From UBA6544 sp049601975 (lineage in GTDB: Bacteria > Pseudomonadota > Alphaproteobacteria > UBA8366): a stretch of DNA of 41,452 bases. Positions 17,540 to 25,278 of the stretch are shown piece after piece; positions within the stretch are counted from its first letter, which is position 1; every line of letters begins with the position of its first letter. A model generated the notes under the pieces. That model made no database searches. It saw only the letters and a program-made list of their open reading frames with translations, and was not told the origin of the DNA. A program made the position numbers and the translations under genes. Location of the stretch: assembly GCA_049601975.1 (NCBI GenBank), contig JBMYRC010000022.1, forward strand, positions 1 to 41,452, written 5' to 3'.

Positions 17540-17831
17540 CGGTTTAATCCTTTCAATTAACAATTCCGTTTCCACGAGGGTTCCTAGTTGGGATCAATCT
17601 CATTGCATCACTTCTGTATGCACAAGTTATATCAATAGTACATGCAAATATAAATGCAAGATTTATTATTTATTAAATTTATGAAAATCATAATGAATTT
17701 ATATCTGTACCCGATAATACCGCCTGATCGAGGTCGATTTTTTAAATTTACCTTCGATTCTGGATGTAAATTTAGATGTAAGTTGTTATATTGAGTATAG
17801 CGAGCTCAACAGGACGGAAAGCGCACGTCGG
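17540..17831. other. AT-rich divergent intergenic region
   Basis: 292 bases between a minus-strand secreted protein and a plus-strand MarR-like gene. Bases from about 17620 to 17800 are conspicuously AT-rich against the GC-rich surroundings. It contains runs such as TTTATTATTTATTAAATTTATG and a tandem GATGTAA repeat at about 17763-17782, shortly before the MarR-like gene. It holds promoters for both sides. No ORF or RNA gene is supported. Confidence 0.55.
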
Positions 17832-18215
17832 ATGGATTACAGTCGCGATCAACACGAAGAATATCTTCGCATGACCGAGAAAGTCGGTGAGCATTGGCTC
17901 CAAGTGTTTCAAAACGACACAGAGTTCTGGTCGGCTGTTTATTGGGACCTTTTCACAAAGCTTTGGCAGGCTCGGGGCGACGTTCGGAAAACCGACGCCT
18001 TGCGGTTCATGACTTCTGTCAAAAGCGCCCATACAGCTGGCAAGTATCTGGAAACAGCCATTCGGAGAGGCTTAGTCGAGGAGCGCGAAAACCCGGAAGA
18101 TGCCAGATCAAAACTGCTGCAGCTGGCGCCCTTGCTGCGAGAACGGTTGGACAGCTTCCTGGACTCCGCCGTTGGCGAAATGAGCCGGGCATCGGATAGG
18201 GTCGCGCAACCCTAG
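17832..18215 (+). CDS. MarR-like winged-helix regulator
   Basis: 127 residues. The pattern FMTSVKSAHTAGKYLETAIR, RGLVEERENPEDARSKLLQL and LLRERLDSFLDSAVGEM is that of the small alphaproteobacterial MarR-type winged helix. Recognition helix (SAHTAGKYLETAI), wing (EERENPEDARSKLLQL) and dimer helix are in order. A DNA-binding role is inferred, with no obvious ligand. The ATG at 17832 lacks a strong ribosome binding site. It sits upstream of an XRE regulator on the same strand. Confidence 0.8.
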   Translation: MDYSRDQHEEYLRMTEKVGEHWLQVFQNDTEFWSAVYWDLFTKLWQARGDVRKTDALRFMTSVKSAHTAGKYLETAIRRGLVEERENPEDARSKLLQLAPLLRERLDSFLDSAVGEMSRASDRVAQP

Positions 18216-18276
18216 TTCTCCGAATCAGATCAAAGCTTAGAGGGCGAACGGCCCACTCCCATGCAATATAATTGTA

Positions 18277-18296
18277 TATCCTACGGAGGTAGGATA
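18277..18296. promoter_or_regulatory. perfect inverted repeat upstream of the XRE gene
   Basis: Arms TATCCTAC and GTAGGATA, eight bases each, flank a GGAG centre. The palindrome lies about 50 bases before the likely start of the XRE regulator at 18348. It could be an operator for that regulator or its neighbour, or a hairpin that masks the GGAGG. It is not followed by a T run, so terminator activity is less likely. Confidence 0.5.
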
Positions 18297-18347
18297 GCGT
18301 ATGAGTTTAGACATAATGACAGTTGAGTGCTCGAAGGGAGAGAAGGT

Positions 18348-18764
18348 TTGCCCAGGACATCGACAAGTGCAGCGGCGAACCGAAGTCGAGCACAGGCGAA
18401 AACAGTAGATACGCATGTCGGCCAGCGCATTCGGGACAAACGGAACGAGCGCGGCATGAGTCAAACTGAGGTTGCGAATGCACTCAGAGTGACGTTCCAG
18501 CAAGTACAAAAATACGAACGCGGTACCAACAGAGTCGGCGCGTCACGCCTTTACGACTTATCGCGCATTCTGAACGTACCGGTACAATGCTTCTTCGAGG
18601 GATTGGAGAATCAAGCGGACACCTTCGGGGACGGTGCGGAAAACGTCGTCCACTTAATGAAACCGGACACAATTGAATTGGTAGAAGCCTATTACAAGGT
18701 GGACAACCCGCATGTGCGGCGCCAAATCCTTTCGACGATTCGCTCTATCTCCTTCGCCGATTAA
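18348..18764 (+). CDS. XRE-family transcriptional regulator
   Basis: A helix-turn-helix protein of 138 residues from the TTG at 18348, which has GGGAG seven bases upstream and gives the natural N-terminus PRTSTSAAANRSRAQAKTVD. The frame is also open back to a GTG at 18327. The HTH is in HVGQRIRDKRNERGMSQTEV and VTFQQVQKYERGTNRVGASR, followed by YDLSRILNVPVQCFFEGL and a C-terminal LVEAYYKVDNPHVRRQILST. The ORF at 7333 is related and shares the C-terminal helix. It probably binds a palindrome. The inverted repeat at 18277 is a candidate. A short ATG frame at 18301 precedes it and may be a leader. Confidence 0.88.
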   Translation: MPRTSTSAAANRSRAQAKTVDTHVGQRIRDKRNERGMSQTEVANALRVTFQQVQKYERGTNRVGASRLYDLSRILNVPVQCFFEGLENQADTFGDGAENVVHLMKPDTIELVEAYYKVDNPHVRRQILSTIRSISFAD

Positions 18765-18769
18765 ACCAT

Positions 18770-18785
18770 ATAGGCATATGCCTAT
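18770..18785. promoter_or_regulatory. 16-base perfect palindrome after the XRE gene
   Basis: ATAGGCATATGCCTAT, its own reverse complement, five bases after the XRE stop codon. It could be a protein-binding site or the stem of a short hairpin, although the absence of a loop argues against the hairpin. No T run follows. The gap from there to 18988 contains no supported gene. Confidence 0.45.
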
Positions 18786-18988
18786 CCGCCAATCTGATGG
18801 CTAAATTGCGGGCTATACCAAGCTCGTCGAGCAGGCTAACTCCAGTGACTAGAGACGGAATTTAATAACCGATTTTTGGTAACCTGGATACCAGATGGTG
18901 CTTTGCGCTTCCGGGATGACAAGGTGCGGAAATCCGGAGCAGGTAAACTTAAAAAATTCGACCGCCCGCACCAGTATCGTTCTTCCGC

Positions 18989-21268
18989 TTATAACTCCGC
19001 TTCGCTGCGTCCGTCGATCGCCTCTTTCACACGCGGCGGTGACATCGGCAGTTCTGTCAATCGCCGACCCGTCGCGTCCGCAACAGCGTTGGCGACTGCG
19101 GCCATCATCGGGCAGAGCGTCGCCTCGCCGACGCCTTTTACGCCAAACGGATGGTTCGTGTTCGGCACTTCGACCACCACGGTTTCGATAAACGGCAGGT
19201 CGGAGGCAACCGGAATACGGTAGTCGAGGAAACCCGGATTCTCGAGTTTGCCCTCGTCATTGTAGATGTATTCCTCATTCAGCGCCCAGCCGATACCCTG
19301 GACGGCTCCACCCTGGTATTGACCTTCCACATAGCTCTTATGGATGGCCCGGCCTGCATCCTGTGCGACTACAACGCGCAGAACCGAAGATTGCCCCGTT
19401 TCCGGATCGACTTCGACATCGACCAAAGCGGTCGCGAAGCCCGGCGCTTGACCACCAGCGGTAATGGCTTTTGTGCTGCCAAGCGGCCCACCCGTCCCGG
19501 ATGCTACGGCCGCGAGGTCCTTCAGCGACAGAGGCTCGAATTCACCCACATTGGCGCCAGCCGGACGGGCATGTCCATCTGACCAATCGACCGCCTCCAC
19601 ATCGACATCCCAGATTTTGGCGGCGCGGCCCTTGAGGTCGTCGATCACGTTATTGCAGGCCCCGATGATGGCCATGCCGGTAGCATACGTCACGCGTGAG
19701 CCACCAGTGACATGGGTGTAAGGAACCGCTGTTGTGTCGCTAACGGTTGAGCGCACATCATCATAATTGATGCCGAACGTCTCTGCCGCCATGATCGCCA
19801 TGGAAGCACGGGAACCACCGATATCCGGGCTACCCGACGCAATCGAGACGGTACCGTCCGCATTGACGAACACGGTCGCACCGGATTCGCCGGCGCCGTT
19901 GAACCAATAGCCCGAGGCGACCCCACGGCCCTGGTTCGGCGCAAGTTCGGTTTTATACGCTTCGTGGTCCTTGATCGCTTTAACTGTTTCCAAAAAGCCG
20001 CCATGACTCAATTTGCTACCGTCGATCATTTGAGCGCCTTGCTCGGTGGCGTTCTTCTCTCGCAGGGCAATCGGATCCATGCCGATCTTCTTTGCGATGA
20101 TGTCGAGCACGCTTTCGACACCGTAAGACGCGATTGGCGACCCCGGAGCGCGATAAGCGGCGACCTTCGGGCGATTTGAAACAACGTCGTAGCCGACAGA
20201 CCGTTGGTTCGGAGGGTTATATGCCGCGAGGCCGCAAAGGCAGCCATTCATCACCGGTGAGCCCGGGAAGGCGCCCGCCTGATACTTATAGATCGTATCG
20301 CCCGCGACAATCGTGCCATCTTTCTTCGCACCGATCTTAATCCACATCGAAGCGCCCGAAGTCGGGCCCGACGCGCGAAACACTTCCTCGCGCGTCATCG
20401 CAATGCGCACCGGGCGACTCGACTTTTTCGACAGCATAAGAGCGACCGGTTCGAGATAGGCGATAGTCTTGCCGCCAAAACCGCCACCGATCTCCGCCGG
20501 ATTTATCTTGAGATCGGCGATATTCATGCCGCAAATTTTGGCAGTGAGGGTGCGGATCACGAAATGACCCTGGCTGGAGCACCAAACTTCACCTTGGCCG
20601 TCCGCATGCCAAACCGCGAGGGCCGCGTGCGGCTCTATATAGCCCTGGTGGACCGCTGCCGTCTTGAATTCCTTCTCAACGATGACGTCCGCCTCAGCGA
20701 AGCCCTCGTCGATATCACCGATGGCGAATTCAACCCGCTTCGAGATGTTCGACGGTTTGGTCGCTTCCGGCTCGTAGCCGCGCGGGATCATGTCTTCAAA
20801 AAGCAACGGCGCGTCGTCCTTCATCGCTTCGTCGACGTCGATGACGTGGGGCAGGACTTCGTAATCAACCTCGATCAGTTTGACGGCTTTGGCGGCAATC
20901 GACGGGCTAGCGGCGGCAACGGCGGCCACTGCATGGCCGTCGTAGAGCGCCTTTTCGCGCGCCAAGACATTCCGCGTCATATGCCACATGTTGATCTGGG
21001 TCCGAGCTGGGCCGACATAGCCAAAGTCTTGCTCTGGAAAGTCGTCCCGCGTCACGACCGCATGGACACCTTTCAGTGCTTCCGCCTTGGAGGTATCGAT
21101 CGACTTGATCCGCGCGTGAGGATGCGGGCTCCGAAGGACTTTTCCGGCAAGCGTTCCAGGCAGGTCGTAATCATTTCCGAACTTCGCAGTGCCTGTTACC
21201 TTGGATACACCGTCCGGGCGCACCGGCCGTGTTCCAATCAAACTAGATTGCGGATTTATATCGTTCAT
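18989..21268 (-). CDS. xanthine dehydrogenase-family molybdopterin-binding subunit
   Basis: 759-residue large subunit of a molybdenum hydroxylase. It begins with the domain SRPxPxxxxKVTG-type GTRPVRPDGVSKVTGTAKFG, has the aldehyde-oxidase hammerhead in the first 140 residues, SSQGHF (231-236), AEIGGGFGGK (258-267), AYRAPGSP (371-378) and, at the end, GVKGVGEA with the catalytic Glu715. The substrate is not fixed by these motifs. CO dehydrogenase is excluded by AYRAPGSP in place of the CoxL-type AYRCSFR loop. Usual FAD and 2Fe-2S partner genes are not adjacent, which is odd. It follows the four-gene ureohydrolase operon on the same strand after 205 bases, so a shared transcript is possible. 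Confidence 0.92.
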   Translation of the reverse strand: MNDINPQSSLIGTRPVRPDGVSKVTGTAKFGNDYDLPGTLAGKVLRSPHPHARIKSIDTSKAEALKGVHAVVTRDDFPEQDFGYVGPARTQINMWHMTRNVLAREKALYDGHAVAAVAAASPSIAAKAVKLIEVDYEVLPHVIDVDEAMKDDAPLLFEDMIPRGYEPEATKPSNISKRVEFAIGDIDEGFAEADVIVEKEFKTAAVHQGYIEPHAALAVWHADGQGEVWCSSQGHFVIRTLTAKICGMNIADLKINPAEIGGGFGGKTIAYLEPVALMLSKKSSRPVRIAMTREEVFRASGPTSGASMWIKIGAKKDGTIVAGDTIYKYQAGAFPGSPVMNGCLCGLAAYNPPNQRSVGYDVVSNRPKVAAYRAPGSPIASYGVESVLDIIAKKIGMDPIALREKNATEQGAQMIDGSKLSHGGFLETVKAIKDHEAYKTELAPNQGRGVASGYWFNGAGESGATVFVNADGTVSIASGSPDIGGSRASMAIMAAETFGINYDDVRSTVSDTTAVPYTHVTGGSRVTYATGMAIIGACNNVIDDLKGRAAKIWDVDVEAVDWSDGHARPAGANVGEFEPLSLKDLAAVASGTGGPLGSTKAITAGGQAPGFATALVDVEVDPETGQSSVLRVVVAQDAGRAIHKSYVEGQYQGGAVQGIGWALNEEYIYNDEGKLENPGFLDYRIPVASDLPFIETVVVEVPNTNHPFGVKGVGEATLCPMMAAVANAVADATGRRLTELPMSPPRVKEAIDGRSEAEL

Positions 21269-21473
21269 TAGTTACCCTTTCAGTGCAGACGAGCGGCGTA
21301 CCAAGCTTGATGGATGTTACCGCGACGCATCAACGGATGTGTGTCTAATAATTGGTGTCGACGTTTACCGTTTTTGAATTTTCGGGTGGAAGTCTAATCG
21401 ACCAATAATCTTATGCTGTCGAACCAGTGAGACAATGCGGCTCACTTTAAGGGACTGACGCTTTTATGCCGAG

Positions 21474-22478
21474 TCAAACCGGTTGCAGAATGCGGTTCCA
21501 CAGGACGCGCATCAGCATATGCGCGGCGATGCGCTCCGTCCGTCCAGAGGGATCGAGAGAGGGCGAGAGCTCGGCGATATCGAGCCCGTCTATCGGCGCT
21601 CCGGCGAGAACATCAAGAATAGCGCAGTACTGATATGGCGTGAGCCCGCTGTGCACGATAGAACCTGTTCCCGGCAGAAACCCTGCATCCATCGCGTCGA
21701 TATCGATCGAGAGATAAAGGTAATCACAGCCGCGCATCGCATGGGCCAGGGCCTGCTCGGCGACTTCCGCAGCACCCAACCGGTGGATGTCACCGGACGA
21801 GAAAATCTTGCCTCCCATGCCTTCAATCTGTTCAAGCTCGCCGCCATCCACCCAACCGGTGATGCCGATCCACACCATGTTCTCCCGCGCGATGTTCGGG
21901 ATTTCGGAGTTACGTTTCCCGTTCGTCGCATGGTTATGGGTTCCCCAGGCGCCGAGCTTGTTGGCAAAGTCCAGATGCCCATCGATCTGGATATATCCGA
22001 ACCGCTTGCCGGGTTGGCGCTGCTCGAAAGCGCGCGAATATCCGAGGCAGGCCGGGTAGCTATTGTAGTGATCGCCACCGAGCGCAAGCGGTATCCCATC
22101 ACGTAACCGCACCGCTTCGGTCATAAGAGCAATTGATTCCGTCGTGCGTTCGACCGACGTTGGATCGATATAGGCATCGCCGCAATCAAGCAACCAGTCG
22201 TCTATCCGCAACTGCCAGGCCGATTCCGTTTGAGGGTCGATCCATGTGTCTCCGCCCTGTGCCCGCAACGATCTGATCCATTCCGAGGTCGCACGGCGCA
22301 ATGCGTGCGGTCCCATTCGTGTCCCGATCCGGCTCGATTGGGTCCAGTCAGAAGGCATGCCGACGACCCCGAGCGTATCGGCGGTAATCGTTTCCAGGTC
22401 ACCTGCCGGGCCATCGAACAGGGTCAGGCCCGGGGAGCGAAGCTGGGCGGTTAGTTCGGCAAGCGACGTGTCGGTCAT
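21474..22478 (-). CDS. arginase/agmatinase-family ureohydrolase, catalytic residues intact
   Basis: 334-residue binuclear-metal hydrolase of the ureohydrolase fold, expected to cleave a guanidino compound to an amine and urea. All six metal ligands are present: His137 in ALGGDHYNS, Asp166, His168 and Asp170 in QIDGHLD, Asp259 and Asp261 in LSIDIDAMD. IAELSPSLD (Glu303) and the loop PGTGSIVHSGLT also follow the family, with HSGLT where agmatinases have PGGLT. LLDCGDAYID is the conserved DxGD. Substrate is unknown. It is the fourth and last gene of a tight operon and starts 3 bases after the third gene. Confidence 0.93.
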   Translation of the reverse strand: MTDTSLAELTAQLRSPGLTLFDGPAGDLETITADTLGVVGMPSDWTQSSRIGTRMGPHALRRATSEWIRSLRAQGGDTWIDPQTESAWQLRIDDWLLDCGDAYIDPTSVERTTESIALMTEAVRLRDGIPLALGGDHYNSYPACLGYSRAFEQRQPGKRFGYIQIDGHLDFANKLGAWGTHNHATNGKRNSEIPNIARENMVWIGITGWVDGGELEQIEGMGGKIFSSGDIHRLGAAEVAEQALAHAMRGCDYLYLSIDIDAMDAGFLPGTGSIVHSGLTPYQYCAILDVLAGAPIDGLDIAELSPSLDPSGRTERIAAHMLMRVLWNRILQPV

Positions 22479-22481
22479 TTC

Positions 22482-23456
22482 TTAGGTGTCTTCCCGTTCT
22501 AAGGAGGAAAGCAGGCTGAGCCTGCCGTAGATGTAGCCGAGTAGGGCGGTCATGATCAGGCGTTGCCCCACCTTGACGACGCTCAATCCGTTCTTCGTCG
22601 GGTTGAGACCAGTGACCATCAGGCTGCTAACCGACGCCTGGCCGATCGCCGTGAGGGCGGGTTGCATATCCCGAATCGTAAGGCCGCCGAATCGTGGCGT
22701 CTCCGTCATGCCGTGCAGGGCGGCGCTGAAAACCGAAATGTCGAAATGGACGAGCAGCGAGTCTACGCGCCTCCCAAGATCACGCGCGAGCCCGGACAGC
22801 TCGGCTGTCGGCAGTCGCTTGAATTTCTGTGCCGCCAGAAGCCACCCGCCCGCGGCTTCGAATTCATCGGCGAAGTTTGTCTCGGGATTCCAGGCAGGTG
22901 CAACAACAACGGTATTGCTCGGTCGCAAACGTTTAGAGGCCAGCAATTGTCCCAACGGCGTCTCCATTCCATAGGCCGACGGCAAGGTTCCACCGAACTG
23001 AAGCAAACCCAGGGAACCCTCATGTGCTGTCGCCGCGGGTGCCACGATGCTATTATCACCACCCAGAATGATGGTGGACGCGCCACGTGCGTGAATTTCC
23101 CCGATGGCGGATTGAATTACGGTATTTGCGGCGGAGGGAGACTGCCTCGCAATGGTAACATCGCCGAGGTCGACGAGCCGGTCATGAATCGATGAGGTAC
23201 TAATCTGCTTCCGCGCGTCGATGTCTACGGGGTGGCTGAATTGAGCGTTGACGTGCCAGCCGAAATAGACGGACGTTTCTCGCAGGGCCCGTGGCCCGAA
23301 CCGGCACCCGCTCGCAGCAATCGTGTTCCGCTCAAAGGGAATGCCGATGACCGCGAGACTGTCCACGTGAAGATCGTCGAGCATGGCGCGCTTGGCCCGC
23401 ATGAAGGTTAGGTCGCCTGCCATGCGGGGCAGAGGTGCGGTTCGCAGCGCGCTCAT
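22482..23456 (-). CDS. ureohydrolase-fold pseudoenzyme, metal ligands lost
   Basis: 324 residues with the fold signatures of agmatinases: VIGIPFERNT, CRFGPRALRETS, LVDLGDV and an LGGDNS loop. The ligand residues are largely replaced. His of GGDH is Asn135. The DxHxD loop reads QFGGTLPS, giving Gly155, Thr157 and Pro159. The SxDxDxxD strand reads HFDISVFS, keeping Asp239 but with Ser241 and Ser244. Hydrolysis is therefore unlikely. It keeps the length of the family and the ends are intact, so it is not a decaying gene. The ATG overlaps the stop of the gene upstream (ATGA), and the active paralog follows. Confidence 0.88.
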   Translation of the reverse strand: MSALRTAPLPRMAGDLTFMRAKRAMLDDLHVDSLAVIGIPFERNTIAASGCRFGPRALRETSVYFGWHVNAQFSHPVDIDARKQISTSSIHDRLVDLGDVTIARQSPSAANTVIQSAIGEIHARGASTIILGGDNSIVAPAATAHEGSLGLLQFGGTLPSAYGMETPLGQLLASKRLRPSNTVVVAPAWNPETNFADEFEAAGGWLLAAQKFKRLPTAELSGLARDLGRRVDSLLVHFDISVFSAALHGMTETPRFGGLTIRDMQPALTAIGQASVSSLMVTGLNPTKNGLSVVKVGQRLIMTALLGYIYGRLSLLSSLEREDT

Positions 23457-24352
23457 CGCGTGACGGCCCGCAAGATTTCGGCAAGTGCGTAGCCGATCGC
23501 CGCGTTGGAGGCTGACGAAATTTGGCCGGGCAGATCGAGGTCCGGCAGATGTCCCGTCAGATCGGCTGCGCGGACCGGAAGCCCTCGCAACATTTTCAGC
23601 ATTGCCAGCAATTGCTCCGTAGAGATACCGCGATCACCATTTTGGATGGCCGTTCGCGATAGCCATGGGTTCAACGCATCGGCATCGACGCTCAAGTAAA
23701 TCGCGTCGCAACGATCCATCAATTGCGCGCGGCACGCCGAGAAGGACGTGTCACTTTGATCGTATAGTTTTGCGCGCGGCACGAATAAGGCACCTGTTGC
23801 CCGTTCGTGCTCCTCTGTGGGTTGCAATCCGGTGGCACCCAACAACGCGACATTCGTCAAACCGTCCGGAATTTGTGAAGCGATCCGCGTCGTCGCCGTG
23901 TCGCGCCTTGGCGAACTCTGGGTGACGGCGCATAGGTCGAGACGCTTCGATATGCGGATGAGGCCGACCGATTTACCAAGACTGGCGGCGTGGAAACCAG
24001 CGAAGAGCGCCGGCGATACACTATAGTCGCCGCCGAATGCGATAAGGCCGGCGCCCGTCGCTAGAATTCGCGTGCACTGTTCGGCGAGGATTGCCTCATT
24101 GCCCGCGGGATCGAGTGGAAAGACGTTCAAATCGCCAATATCGACCATATTGTCGGTATCGAGAGAGATGGCTCTCCCCGAACTCGCATAACGCATTTGG
24201 CGAGCGGCCAATCGACCGCCCGGCATGCCCCCTGAAAAATGATCGCAATAGACGCCTGTCAGCGCGATCATCTCAGGCCGCAAATCATCAAGGTCGCCAA
24301 CGGAAGCATTAAAGAAACTACCGACCGGCCGTATAGGTGCAGACACATTCAT
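23453..24352 (-). CDS. ureohydrolase-fold paralog with degenerate active site (second gene)
   Basis: 299 residues from an ATG at 24352 that overlaps the upstream stop as ATGA. A longer frame from 24595 overlaps the upstream gene and has no family similarity. Fold marks: MVDIGDLNV, FGGDYS, YLSVDADALNPW. The His of GGDH is Tyr110. In IRISKRLDL the DxHxD positions are Ser135, Arg137 and Asp139. The last motif keeps Asp223 and Asp225, with Asn228 for the third Asp. So three of six ligands remain. It shares GATGLQP with the next gene upstream (GTNGLQP), suggesting the two are sisters. The N-terminal RxGxxxGPxxLR region is weak. Confidence 0.85.
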   Translation of the reverse strand: MNVSAPIRPVGSFFNASVGDLDDLRPEMIALTGVYCDHFSGGMPGGRLAARQMRYASSGRAISLDTDNMVDIGDLNVFPLDPAGNEAILAEQCTRILATGAGLIAFGGDYSVSPALFAGFHAASLGKSVGLIRISKRLDLCAVTQSSPRRDTATTRIASQIPDGLTNVALLGATGLQPTEEHERATGALFVPRAKLYDQSDTSFSACRAQLMDRCDAIYLSVDADALNPWLSRTAIQNGDRGISTEQLLAMLKMLRGLPVRAADLTGHLPDLDLPGQISSASNAAIGYALAEILRAVTR

Positions 24353-25251
24353 GTTGTAACGTCTTCGAACAGCCGGGTGTCGAGGATTGCCAGGAGAGCC
24401 TCCATCGCAGCGGATTCGGTAAGCCCCCGGGGGTCCAGTGCGGGCGCCACATTCACAGCTGCGATGCCGGCCAGTTTGTCCGCCAAATTTATACCCGACA
24501 GCATGGCTGTTAGCTGCTCTGGTGTCAGACCACCGACGTTGATGCCGGGTGAGCCAGCCGCATGACCGGAATCGAGAATTTCGAGATCGAGGCAAACAGC
24601 GAACCGCTCGTTCTGGCGAATGTAAGCGGCAATCGTATCGACAGCGGCCTCGATGCCGTTCACATGGATGTGCTCAGCGGACAAGACGATGTCAGCAGCA
24701 TCACGGCACGTCTTCCATTGTGTGGCGGGCTGCAATCCATTTGTGCCGACAAAGATATGCGCATTCGATGCATTGGGAACTCGCATGAGTTTGTTGGATA
24801 GGACGAGACAGGCTGGCGCGTCGCCTTCTATAGTCATTCCACCTAAAAGTGCCTCCACGACCCGGCTATCCCCGCCGAGAAGTAGTGGCATCGCCTTTTG
24901 CGACACGATCTCCCCGACCAAAGCGGCGACTGTTTGCGATGCCGTGGAAGTCCACGGATTGCAGGCTAACAGATCGCCGATGTCGAGGACCGCGTTGTCG
25001 TCGCGCAAGCGCGTCTTACGGCCGGTTTCGATGTCGGTGACGGTTTGCGATGGCGAGGACAAATAGGGCTGTAAAACAGCGTGGGACGCTTCGCGTAACC
25101 CGAGTGGCCCCGCCGCTGTGCCGGGGCGTTGCGGGGCGGGAGGGTCTATAGGTACGCCAAAGATTGCAATTGCCGCTGGTGTGAGGTCGTCCAGCGTCCC
25201 GAAATCGGCATCAGCGAAACGAGTCGCCGCCAAATTGCTCATGCTACTCAT
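24349..25251 (-). CDS. ureohydrolase-fold paralog with degenerate active site (first gene)
   Basis: Head of the four-gene operon, 300 residues from the ATG at 25251 (MSSMSNLAATRF). The frame extends to 25329 without family support. It keeps FGVPIDPPAPQRPGTAAGPL and LREAS, VLDIGDL, and GINVGGLTPEQL near the C-terminus. Metal ligands: GGDS (Ser129 for His), LSNKLM (Ser152, Lys154, Met156 for DxHxD), LDLEILD (Asp222 kept, Glu224 for Asp, Asp227 kept). The family Glu in the AELSP motif is Asn267. Likely inactive as a hydrolase. A TATAAT with TGG before it lies 19 bases before the ATG. Confidence 0.85.
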   Translation of the reverse strand: MSSMSNLAATRFADADFGTLDDLTPAAIAIFGVPIDPPAPQRPGTAAGPLGLREASHAVLQPYLSSPSQTVTDIETGRKTRLRDDNAVLDIGDLLACNPWTSTASQTVAALVGEIVSQKAMPLLLGGDSRVVEALLGGMTIEGDAPACLVLSNKLMRVPNASNAHIFVGTNGLQPATQWKTCRDAADIVLSAEHIHVNGIEAAVDTIAAYIRQNERFAVCLDLEILDSGHAAGSPGINVGGLTPEQLTAMLSGINLADKLAGIAAVNVAPALDPRGLTESAAMEALLAILDTRLFEDVTT

Positions 25252-25269
25252 GGCAGCTCTAAAGCAAAT

Positions 25270-25278
25270 ATTATACCA
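25270..25278 (-). promoter_or_regulatory. extended -10 promoter of the ureohydrolase operon
   Basis: On the minus strand TGG followed by TATAAT, an extended -10 with a perfect hexamer. A weak -35 (CTTCAG) sits 17 bases further upstream. The expected transcription start is about 12 bases before the ATG at 25251, so the leader is very short and has no clear ribosome binding site. Confidence 0.6.

Noticed and set aside
23453..24595. 380-codon reading of the second ureohydrolase paralog
   Set aside because: The first 81 residues overlap the upstream gene in another frame and have no family similarity. The ATG at 24352 overlaps the upstream stop as ATGA and gives the family length.
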